From: CAG-877 sp963660495
Lineage (GTDB): Bacteria > Bacillota_I > Bacilli_A > RF39 > UBA660
Length of the DNA stretch: 5,186 nt
NCBI GenBank assembly: GCA_963660495.1
Contig: CAVKYO010000083.1
Coordinates: forward strand, 1-5,186
Reading direction: 5' to 3'
Shown in pieces: positions 1 to 5,186 of this stretch (position 1 is its first letter; every line of letters begins with the position of its first letter). The position numbers and the translations under genes are program-made. Under the pieces are notes generated by a model, which saw only the letters and a program-made list of their open reading frames with translations, was not told where the DNA came from and made no database searches.

Positions 1-12
1 CGACCAAAAAAC

Positions 13-55
13 GACAAATTTAAATTTTATAAATTGAAATTTGTCTTTTGTTCTT
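13..55 (+). terminator. Factor-independent terminator of an upstream gene outside the window
   Basis: Bases 13-27 pair with 31-45 around a 3-nt loop, giving a 15-bp AT-rich stem with a single mismatch (A22/G36). The stem begins with GAC and ends with GTC. A T-rich run (TTTTGTTCTT, 46-55) follows directly, as expected for intrinsic termination on the + strand. A run of six A at 6-11 lies just before the stem, so it could also act weakly on the minus strand. The stem is long but poor in GC, which is usual in such AT-rich genomes. The gene it closes lies upstream of the window. Confidence 0.75.
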
Positions 56-75
56 AATGGCAAAATAAATATGAT
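48..75 (+). promoter_or_regulatory. Predicted sigma-A promoter for the HD-domain gene
   Basis: A -35-like TTGTTC at 48-53 and a -10-like TATGAT at 70-75 are separated by 16 nt. Transcription would begin near 82, only about 14 nt before the ATG at 96, leaving just room for the GGTGAT ribosome binding site at 87-92. The -35 box lies inside the T-tract of the preceding terminator, so terminator and promoter are packed back to back. An alternative -10 (TACAAT, 75-80) has poor spacing to this -35. Confidence 0.5.
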
Positions 76-95
76 ACAATTATTTTGGTGATTAT

Positions 96-764
96 ATGTA
101 TTTATATGATAAATTATTGAGTAATAAAGTATTTTTAGAGGCTGTGGAAAAAATAGAAAATATTAAGTTTATAACTGATGGTAAATGGGATTGGGAACAT
201 TGTTTAGGTCATTATAAACGAGTTGCTGGATATGTGAGAATAATTTTATTACAATTAGGTGCAGATGATAGAACAATAGATTTAGGAATGATGGCAGCAC
301 TTTTGCATGATATTGGTTTATTAAAGGGAGATAAAGTTGATCATGCTATAGAAAGTAGTAAAATATTTATGAAATTCATTGATAAAAATGATATTATAAG
401 TGATGAAGAAGAAATTTTAAGACAGGCTATTATGGATCATTCTAAAGGAAATAATATCCAGTCTTTAATAGGTTTAAGTTTGGTTTTAGCTGATAAACTA
501 GATGTTACTTATCATAGAACTATAAATTCTAGTATTCAAGATGTAATGAATAAAGAAATACAAAAAATTAAAAAAGTTGATATAAATATTACAGATAAAG
601 AACTTATAGCACAGTATACAACCGATGTTAATTTTGGTGTTAATATCTTAAAGGCTTGGTCTAAAGCTATTACTGTTCCATACAAAGTAGCTCAATATTT
701 GAAAAAAAATTATAAATTTATAGTTAATAGTGTGCAAATTGATGTTTCAGATTTTATAAATTAA
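96..764 (+). CDS. HD-domain metal-dependent phosphohydrolase
   Basis: This 222-residue cytoplasmic protein carries an HD-superfamily fold. The N-terminal metal-ligand histidine is H39 in HYKRVA. The hallmark HD doublet is H71-D72 in LLHDIG, followed by H83 in DHAIES, D114-H115 in MDHSKG, and the closing aspartate D133 in LADKLD. The order H...HD...D matches the catalytic metal site of this superfamily, so the active site looks intact. Members hydrolyse phosphate mono- or diesters (nucleotides, cyclic dinucleotides, phosphorylated metabolites), but nothing here fixes the substrate. About 85 residues follow the last ligand, and I recognise no known domain in them. There is no signal peptide or membrane segment. 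The ATG at 96 is preceded by GGTGAT at 87-92, which can pair with the extended anti-Shine-Dalgarno. A NUDIX gene follows after 48 nt, and the two may be co-transcribed. Confidence 0.88.
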   Translation: MYLYDKLLSNKVFLEAVEKIENIKFITDGKWDWEHCLGHYKRVAGYVRIILLQLGADDRTIDLGMMAALLHDIGLLKGDKVDHAIESSKIFMKFIDKNDIISDEEEILRQAIMDHSKGNNIQSLIGLSLVLADKLDVTYHRTINSSIQDVMNKEIQKIKKVDINITDKELIAQYTTDVNFGVNILKAWSKAITVPYKVAQYLKKNYKFIVNSVQIDVSDFIN

Positions 765-783
765 AAATGTAGACATTTATAAT
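765..783 (+). promoter_or_regulatory. Dyad overlapping a possible -10 box before the NUDIX gene
   Basis: AAATGT (765-770) and ACATTT (773-778) form a perfect 6+2+6 inverted repeat starting immediately after the HD gene's stop codon. Its right arm runs into TATAAT (778-783), a consensus -10 box placed 19 nt before the ribosome binding site of the NUDIX gene. No convincing -35 lies 16-18 nt upstream (755-760 reads TATAAA). The element could be a regulated internal promoter with an operator, or simply AT-rich coincidence. Confidence 0.22.
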
Positions 784-812
784 TGTTGTAGATTTTAATA
801 AGAGGTGTTAAT

Positions 813-1280
813 ATGAAAGAAATGTTTAAAAGTGCTGTCCATATGTTAATAATGGATAATGGTAAGGTATTGTTACAAAAAAGAAAAGGTTCAAAATTAT
901 GGGCTGGATATTATGCGTTACCCGCTGGACATATTGATGAAGGTGAAAATCAATATGATGCTTTAGTTAGGGAAGCAAAAGAGGAGTTAGATATTGAAAT
1001 TGATCCAAAGGATATTGAGAATAGTTATGTAGTATTGAGGAGAAATTTTTTTGAAATTGATGGTAAAAAATTGGAACCATATATTGATTATTATTTTGAA
1101 ATATTTAAATATCAAGGTACTCCAAGAATTGCAGAATTAGATAAATGTGATGAATTAATATGGGCTGATATAAATAATTTACCAGAACCATTTGTTAATT
1201 ATGAAGGAGAATTTTTATCTGATAGAAGTATTACAACATATGATTGTAAAATTGACGGAGCTTATGTAAAAAATAGATAA
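813..1280 (+). CDS. NUDIX hydrolase
   Basis: This 155-residue cytoplasmic enzyme has the usual single-domain NUDIX length. The NUDIX box (GX5EX7REUXEEXGU) runs from G39 to I61: G39, E45, R53, E54, E57 and E58 are all present, so the Mg2+-binding catalytic helix should work. The box's final glycine is D60 (EELDI), a deviation in the loop after the helix rather than at a metal ligand. An N-terminal strand (VHMLIMDNGKVLLQKR, residues 9-24) precedes the box, as in the family fold. Family members cleave nucleoside diphosphates linked to another moiety X, such as oxidised dNTPs, NDP-sugars or dinucleotides. The substrate cannot be assigned here, and calling it MutT would be unjustified. The ATG at 813 has a strong AGAGGTG site at 801-807. 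The gene lies 48 nt after the HD hydrolase, and 183 nt separate it from the next gene. Confidence 0.93.
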   Translation: MKEMFKSAVHMLIMDNGKVLLQKRKGSKLWAGYYALPAGHIDEGENQYDALVREAKEELDIEIDPKDIENSYVVLRRNFFEIDGKKLEPYIDYYFEIFKYQGTPRIAELDKCDELIWADINNLPEPFVNYEGEFLSDRSITTYDCKIDGAYVKNR

Positions 1281-1293
1281 TTTTTTCTATATG

Positions 1294-1330
1294 AAAGGAA
1301 CTTTGTTTTAACTGTTGTTTCTTTTTATTT
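1294..1330 (+). terminator. Possible weak terminator after the NUDIX gene
   Basis: AAAGGAAC (1294-1301) can pair with GTTTCTTT (1317-1324) with one G-T wobble and a 15-nt loop. T-rich sequence follows (to about 1330), and the rest of the gap to 1370 is also T-rich. The stem is short and the loop large, so this is a weak candidate. Its position, just downstream of the NUDIX stop and upstream of a good promoter, is its main support. Confidence 0.3.
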
Positions 1331-1356
1331 ACTGTATTTCTTATTTGTTATCTGTG

Positions 1357-1385
1357 TTGCTATTTTTTTTAAATAATTATATAAT
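1357..1385 (+). promoter_or_regulatory. Predicted sigma-A promoter for the FemA/B-lipoprotein-glyA unit
   Basis: TTGCTA at 1357-1362 and a perfect TATAAT at 1380-1385 are separated by exactly 17 nt. A run of eight T lies in the spacer. The -10 box sits inside a perfect 14-bp palindrome, TAATTATATAATTA (1374-1387). Transcription would start near 1392, giving a leader of about 72 nt. Bases 1396-1403 and 1414-1421 of the leader could form a weak hairpin with two G-T pairs. I see no T-box or known riboswitch motif in it. This is the best promoter in the window. Confidence 0.68.
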
Positions 1386-1448
1386 TAAGAAGAAAAGAGT
1401 ATGGTATGGTTAATATACTTTAAACAAATACTAAATATAGAATAATAC

Positions 1449-1459
1449 GAGGAGAGACG
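1449..1459 (+). promoter_or_regulatory. Ribosome binding site of the FemA/B gene
   Basis: GAGGAG at 1449-1454 is the Shine-Dalgarno core. Its GGAG, placed against the full complement GGAGGTGAT, ends that register at 1459, 4 nt before the ATG at 1464. This is the same register seen at the other genes in the window and supports 1464 as the start. Confidence 0.7.
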
Positions 1460-1463
1460 TGAT

Positions 1464-2660
1464 ATGAAATTTAGGGAATTAACAATAGATGAGTTTACAA
1501 AATTTTTAAATAAGAGTGATTTAAAATCGTTTATGCAATCTCCAAAAATGGATACTGCAAGTACTAATGTATATTATTTGGGCGTTGAAAAAAATAAAAA
1601 AATTGTTGCTGGTTGTAGATTGACTTCTAAAAAGAATCGTTTAGGATATAATTATTTTTATTCTCCAAGAGGCTTATTATTAGATTATAAAAATGAAGAG
1701 ATTTTAAAATTTTTCGTGGATAGTTTAAAGAAATTTGTTAAAGAAAGAAAAGGCTATGTTTTACATATAGATCCTAATATATTATATAAGAGTAGAGATA
1801 TAAATGGTGATATTACTGATGAATATGATAATGGTGATATTGTTGAAATTATAAAAAAATATGGATTTATTCATAATGGGTTTACAACTGGTTATGATCA
1901 GGGACATCAAGTTAGATGGCAATATGTAATAGATTTGGAAAATAAAAGTTTTGATGATGTTGCTAAAGAATTTAAGCCACATCATATGAGTAAGATTAAG
2001 AAAGCTGAAAAGTTTGGTATTATTATTAAGGATATTTCTTATGATGATTTACCTGTTTTTAAAAATATTACGGAACAAACTAGTAAACTTATAGGATTTT
2101 CTGATCGAAGTTTGGAATATTATCAACATATGTATGAGTCGTTTGGTGATGATGTTAGATTTGTAATAGCTTATTTAGATGCAGAAAAATATAAAAAGAA
2201 AATAGAAGAAGAACTAGAAACTTATAATAAGAAGTATGAAAAGTTTTATAATAAAGAGAACAATAGTGCTAAAGAAGTTAAGAAAAATATTGATTCTTTA
2301 ACTAATCGATTAAATGAAGTCGCTAAATATGATGAAAAGATGATTCCATTATCAGCATCTATGTTTATGTTGTTTGGAGATGAAGTTATTTATTTATTTT
2401 CTGGAAATGTTGATAAGTATAATAATTTTTATGCACAATATTTAATTCAATGGATGATGATTAAATACGCTTGTGAAAATAATTATAAAAAATATAATTT
2501 TTATGGTATTAGAGGTTTATTTGATAAAGATGCTGATGGAGTTTATGAGTTTAAAAAAGGTTTTGGTGGGCATGTAGAAGAATATATTGGTGACTTTTAT
2601 TTGCCAATAAATTGGTATTATTATTTTAATAGAGTATTTGATAAAATTAAAGGGAGATGA
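1464..2660 (+). CDS. FemA/FemB/FemX-family peptidoglycan bridge aminoacyltransferase
   Basis: This 398-residue cytoplasmic enzyme is close to the roughly 400-420 residues of Fem transferases. Family features in order: an N-terminal half with the SPRG turn (residues 67-70) and HIDP (101-104); a second acyltransferase-like half with HMSKIKKAEK (174-183) and a C-terminal core with YNFYGI (344-349) and FKKGFGG (363-369). A charged Lys/Glu-rich segment at about 240-290 fits the antiparallel coiled-coil arm inserted in FemA, which is thought to contact tRNA. Characterised members transfer glycine, serine or alanine from aminoacyl-tRNA to the lysine side chain of the lipid-linked peptidoglycan precursor at the inner membrane face. 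The donor amino acid cannot be read from the sequence. The gene opens a three-gene unit behind a good promoter and is the only Fem paralogue seen here. It stops with TGA, consistent with genetic code 11. FemX/MurM-like first-residue addition and FemA/B-like extension are both possible. Confidence 0.92.
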   Translation: MKFRELTIDEFTKFLNKSDLKSFMQSPKMDTASTNVYYLGVEKNKKIVAGCRLTSKKNRLGYNYFYSPRGLLLDYKNEEILKFFVDSLKKFVKERKGYVLHIDPNILYKSRDINGDITDEYDNGDIVEIIKKYGFIHNGFTTGYDQGHQVRWQYVIDLENKSFDDVAKEFKPHHMSKIKKAEKFGIIIKDISYDDLPVFKNITEQTSKLIGFSDRSLEYYQHMYESFGDDVRFVIAYLDAEKYKKKIEEELETYNKKYEKFYNKENNSAKEVKKNIDSLTNRLNEVAKYDEKMIPLSASMFMLFGDEVIYLFSGNVDKYNNFYAQYLIQWMMIKYACENNYKKYNFYGIRGLFDKDADGVYEFKKGFGGHVEEYIGDFYLPINWYYYFNRVFDKIKGR

Positions 2661-2703
2661 TGTTTAAAATATTTTTTAGTTTTTCTGATGAAATTTATAT
2701 TTT

Positions 2704-2711
2704 GAGGTGAG
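2704..2711 (+). promoter_or_regulatory. Ribosome binding site that sets the lipoprotein start at TTG 2716
   Basis: GAGGTGAG at 2704-2711 is a strong Shine-Dalgarno sequence. The longest reading frame would start at the GTG at 2707-2709, but that GTG lies inside this site and has no ribosome binding site of its own at proper distance. The in-frame TTG at 2716 sits 6 nt after GAGGTG, the spacing used by the neighbouring genes, so it is the likelier start. Confidence 0.75.
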
Positions 2712-2715
2712 TAAT

Positions 2716-3879
2716 TTGAAAAGTAAAAGTAAGTTTATTATTAGCTTGATATGTGTTTTTGTGATTGGTTTATTCATTGGTTGTACTTTTTTAGATAGTC
2801 ATAATGAAAGTACTGGGAAGGCTATTAAGAAAGAGAAAATTTCTAATGTAGATGTTAAATATTACAATGGAGTAAAATTTTATATTGTTGAAGATGATTA
2901 TACTGGTGATTATGATTATCAAGAGGTGTCTTTTTCTGAGTATTATAATACTGATTTAGCAGAGGAAATTGTTCAATCTTTTAATAGTACAAAATTGTAT
3001 GATTATTATGATTATATTGAATTTTGTAAGGATTTTAATTTATTTGTAAAATATACAGATACTAGTAAAAAATATATGATAGTTTCATATGCTACTATTG
3101 GTACTTTTAATGTAAAAGCTCGTCTTGCTAACGCTATAGAAGAAGATGGTAAAATTACTTTATATTTATGGGAAAGTGTTTCTGGTGGTACTGCAGATAT
3201 TGGTGCTTATTTTTTAGTAGTACCAGTTGATGCAAGTGTATATCAAAATGAGATAGTTATTACGTTTACAGATGAGGAGTATAATAATATTGTTAAATAT
3301 GGTAATATTTATGGTGAATATTCTGGTACTGTTGATAAACCTATTATATATATTTATCCTGAAGAAGAGATGAATGTTACTGTTAAATTATTAAATTCGT
3401 CATTATTAACGGTTTCTTATCCTAAATATGAAGATGGATGGAATGTTATCGCTAAAAAAGATGGTACTTTATTTGATCTAAATACTAATAGAAGTTATTA
3501 TGGCTTGTATTATGAAGGGAAAAATAGTTTAGCAACTGTAAAGAATGATGGTTTTGTTGTTGAAGGAAAAGATACTGTAGATTTTTTAGAGGAAAAACTT
3601 GAAATTTTAGGTTTAAATGAAAGAGAAATTAATGAGTTTATTGTATACTGGTTGCCTAGACTTGAAGGTAATAAATATAATTATATAAGGTTTGAGACGT
3701 TAGAAGAAATAAATAACTATATGCCTATGAAAATTAGTCCTGAACCTGATACTTTTATTAGAGTAATTATGGATTATAAGGCTTTGGATAAAAAAGTCGA
3801 TGTTGAGGAGCAAAAATTGACTAAGGTTGTTAGAAAAGGTTATAGTGTTGTTGAATGGGGCGGTTCTGAAATAAAATAA
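2716..3879 (+). CDS. Predicted lipoprotein of an uncharacterised KPxIYxYPE/VVEWGG family
   Basis: From the TTG start the product has 387 residues. A lysine-rich N-terminus (KSKSK) leads into a hydrophobic stretch (about residues 7-22) ending in LFIGC, so C23 is the probable lipidated cysteine. Phenylalanine at -3 is not the commonest lipobox residue, so an uncleaved N-terminal anchor is the alternative. The rest is rich in Tyr, Asp and Glu and looks extracytoplasmic. A first region (about 45-200) is beta-rich, with GGTADIGAYFLVVP near 157-170, vaguely like PrcB-type C-terminal domains; that likeness is only an impression. The second region (about 208-384) has KPIIYIYPE, YPKYEDGW, FIVYWLPRLE and a terminal VVEWGG. 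I recall these motifs from widespread hypothetical proteins with no established function. There is no LPXTG sorting signal. The gene lies 55 nt after femA/B and 31 nt before glyA without a terminator, so co-expression is likely. No function is assigned. Confidence 0.8.
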   Translation: MKSKSKFIISLICVFVIGLFIGCTFLDSHNESTGKAIKKEKISNVDVKYYNGVKFYIVEDDYTGDYDYQEVSFSEYYNTDLAEEIVQSFNSTKLYDYYDYIEFCKDFNLFVKYTDTSKKYMIVSYATIGTFNVKARLANAIEEDGKITLYLWESVSGGTADIGAYFLVVPVDASVYQNEIVITFTDEEYNNIVKYGNIYGEYSGTVDKPIIYIYPEEEMNVTVKLLNSSLLTVSYPKYEDGWNVIAKKDGTLFDLNTNRSYYGLYYEGKNSLATVKNDGFVVEGKDTVDFLEEKLEILGLNEREINEFIVYWLPRLEGNKYNYIRFETLEEINNYMPMKISPEPDTFIRVIMDYKALDKKVDVEEQKLTKVVRKGYSVVEWGGSEIK

Positions 3880-3898
3880 ATTTAAAACTATTTATAAT

Positions 3899-3906
3899 GA
3901 GGTGGT
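3899..3906 (+). promoter_or_regulatory. Ribosome binding site that sets the glyA start at ATG 3911
   Basis: GAGGTGGT at 3899-3906 is a strong Shine-Dalgarno sequence. The longest frame begins with GTG at 3902, inside this site, and so is unlikely. Two tandem ATG codons follow at 3908 and 3911. The second lies 6 nt after GAGGTG, matching the register of the other genes, whereas the first leaves only 3 nt. I therefore chose 3911, with 3908 as the alternative. Confidence 0.75.
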
Positions 3907-3910
3907 AATG

Positions 3911-5164
3911 ATGGATAAAATATTAAGAGATGCTTTAAGAAAAGAAACTAAGAGACAAGAGGAGAATATTGAGTTAATTGCTTCTGAAAATTATGTTTCT
4001 AAGGATATTTTGAAATTACAAGGAAGTATTCTTACTAATAAATATGCAGAAGGTTATCCTGGTAAAAGATATTATGGTGGATGTCAATACATAGATATAT
4101 TTGAAAAGAAAGCTATTGAGTATGTATGTCAACTTTTTGATTGTAAATTTGCTAATGTACAGCCACATTCTGGTAGTAGTGCTAATATGGCAGTTTATAG
4201 AGCCTTAATTAATCATGGTGATAAAGTTATGGGTATGAATTTATCACATGGTGGACATTTAACACATGGTCATCCTATTAACTTTTCTGGACTTGATTAT
4301 GAAATTGTTTCTTATAATGTTTCAGAAGAGACTGGAATGATTGATTATGATGAATTGGAAAGAATAGCTTTAGAAGAAAATCCTAAAATGATTATTGCGG
4401 GATGTAGTGCTTATTCTAGAATAATTGATTTTAAGAGATTCAGAGAAATTGCTGATAAAGTAGGGGCATATTTAATGGTTGATATGGCTCATATTGCTGG
4501 TCTTGTAGCTGCTGGATTACATCCTAGTCCTTTCCCTTATGCTGATGTTGTTACTTCTACAACTCATAAAACTTTAAGAGGTCCAAGAGGAGGAATTATT
4601 TTAACCAATAGTGAAGAATTAATTAAAAAGATTAATAAGGTAGTTTTCCCTGGTATTCAAGGTGGACCGTTGATGCATGTTATTGCTGGTAAAGCACAAT
4701 GTTTTTATGAGGCATTACAACCTGAGTTTAAAGACTATCAAAAACAAATTATTAAAAATATGAAAGCTATGTCTGATACTTTAAAAGAACATGGCGTAAA
4801 AATTGTTTCTGATGGTACGGATAATCATTTAATTTTAGTTGATGTTAAGACTTCTTTTGGTTTAACTGGAAAGGTTGCGGAAAAAGTACTTGATGAAATT
4901 CATATTACATGTAATAAAAACACAATTCCTTTCGATACGGAGTCTCCATTTATTACATCTGGTATTAGAATAGGTAGTGCTGCTATGACGACAAGAGGTT
5001 TGAAAGAGAAGGAATTTAAATTAATTGCTGAAATCATTTATAAGAGTTTAAGTAATGGTGATAATGTAGAAATACAAGATGAGTGTATGGGAAAAGTACT
5101 TGAACTTACTAAAAAATTTCCTATATATAAGGTTAGTGTAAAGAGTTTTGGGGGAGAAAGTTAA
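3911..5164 (+). CDS. glyA: Serine hydroxymethyltransferase
   Basis: This PLP-dependent cytoplasmic enzyme reversibly converts serine plus tetrahydrofolate to glycine plus 5,10-methylene-tetrahydrofolate, supplying glycine and one-carbon units. The product is 417 residues from ATG 3911, a normal length for bacterial GlyA. Family landmarks are all present: IELIASEN (21-28), YAEGYPGKRYYGG (45-57), the folate/PLP-proximal HGGHLTHG (113-120), DMAHIAG with the PLP-contacting aspartate D191, the Schiff-base lysine K220 in TTHKTLRGPRGG, and the substrate-carboxylate arginine in SGIRIGSAAMTTRG (R353). No catalytic residue appears lost. It is the third gene after femA/B and the lipoprotein gene, with no separate promoter placed well enough to explain it. 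Glycine made here could feed glycyl-tRNA used by Fem-type enzymes, but GlyA is also a universal one-carbon enzyme, so the neighbour link is suggestive only. Confidence 0.98.
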   Translation: MDKILRDALRKETKRQEENIELIASENYVSKDILKLQGSILTNKYAEGYPGKRYYGGCQYIDIFEKKAIEYVCQLFDCKFANVQPHSGSSANMAVYRALINHGDKVMGMNLSHGGHLTHGHPINFSGLDYEIVSYNVSEETGMIDYDELERIALEENPKMIIAGCSAYSRIIDFKRFREIADKVGAYLMVDMAHIAGLVAAGLHPSPFPYADVVTSTTHKTLRGPRGGIILTNSEELIKKINKVVFPGIQGGPLMHVIAGKAQCFYEALQPEFKDYQKQIIKNMKAMSDTLKEHGVKIVSDGTDNHLILVDVKTSFGLTGKVAEKVLDEIHITCNKNTIPFDTESPFITSGIRIGSAAMTTRGLKEKEFKLIAEIIYKSLSNGDNVEIQDECMGKVLELTKKFPIYKVSVKSFGGES

Positions 5165-5186
5165 GAAAGTTGAGTTTATAATAAAT

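Noticed and set aside
1386..1463. T-box or other riboswitch in the femA/B leader
   Set aside because: The leader is only about 72 nt, has no T-box-like GGTACCGCG element and no stable GC-containing stems. Only a weak hairpin (1396-1421) can be drawn.
1782..1985. 67-codon open frame on the minus strand
   Set aside because: It lies wholly inside the femA/B gene, encodes a low-complexity Ile/Asn/Thr-rich product, and the + strand frame is clearly the real gene. It is an antisense shadow of AT-rich coding sequence.
2658..2660. Genetic code 4 (TGA read as Trp), as in mycoplasmas
   Set aside because: Fem proteins end naturally near this TGA. Reading through would only add a short hydrophobic tail reaching the next gene's start. 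All recognisable Trp positions use TGG, so code 11 fits.
3893..3898. TATAAT just before glyA as a separate promoter
   Set aside because: It abuts the Shine-Dalgarno at 3899, so transcription would start at or after the ribosome binding site and give a leaderless message. No -35 was found at proper distance. It is more likely AT-rich coincidence.
3880..3910. Glycine riboswitch upstream of glyA
   Set aside because: The gap is just 31 nt, far too short for the aptamer, and shows no structure.
5155..5171. Short direct repeat AGAAAGTT at the end of glyA
   Set aside because: It is two 8-nt copies in AT-rich sequence at the window edge, with no sign of a mobile element or attachment site.
5165..5186. 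Terminator or next gene after glyA
   Set aside because: The 22 nt show no stem-loop or start codon with a ribosome binding site. The window ends too soon to tell whether the unit continues.

Overview
The window comes from a low-GC Gram-positive bacterium (Bacillota). Base composition is strongly AT-rich, codons end mostly in A/T, promoters look sigma-A-like, and ribosome binding sites are strong. All tryptophans in the recognisable proteins are TGG, and TGA ends the FemA/B gene, so the standard bacterial code (table 11) applies rather than the mycoplasma code. The FemA/B-type peptidoglycan branching enzyme implies a walled cell. This would fit a gut-type Bacilli/Erysipelotrichia-like or clostridial lineage, but the genus cannot be fixed from the sequence.

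Layout: all five genes lie on the + strand. Positions 13-55 hold a factor-independent terminator that closes an unseen upstream gene. A promoter overlaps its T-tract and drives a gene for an HD-domain phosphohydrolase (96-764). A NUDIX hydrolase follows 48 nt later (813-1280). A 183-nt gap then carries a weak possible terminator and a well-formed promoter (TTGCTA-17-TATAAT, 1357-1385). Behind that promoter come three closely spaced genes with no terminator between them: a FemA/B-like aminoacyl transferase (1464-2660), a lipoprotein-like exported protein of an uncharacterised family (start re-assigned to TTG at 2716, ends 3879), and serine hydroxymethyltransferase GlyA (start re-assigned to ATG at 3911, ends 5164). 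The last 22 nt hold no recognisable terminator, so the unit may continue.

How they may work together: the first two genes are small metal-dependent phosphohydrolases of unknown substrate, perhaps nucleotide or metabolite housekeeping. The second group is more suggestive. GlyA converts serine to glycine. FemA/B enzymes add amino acids (glycine, serine or alanine in characterised members) from aminoacyl-tRNA to the peptidoglycan stem peptide. The gene between them encodes a predicted membrane-anchored extracytoplasmic protein. A wall-bridge supply and assembly role for this trio is an inference from gene order, not something the sequence proves.

All five ribosome binding sites fit the same register against the extended anti-Shine-Dalgarno AUCACCUCC, and this decides the two ambiguous starts. 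No RNA gene, mobile element, CRISPR array or long repeat was seen.
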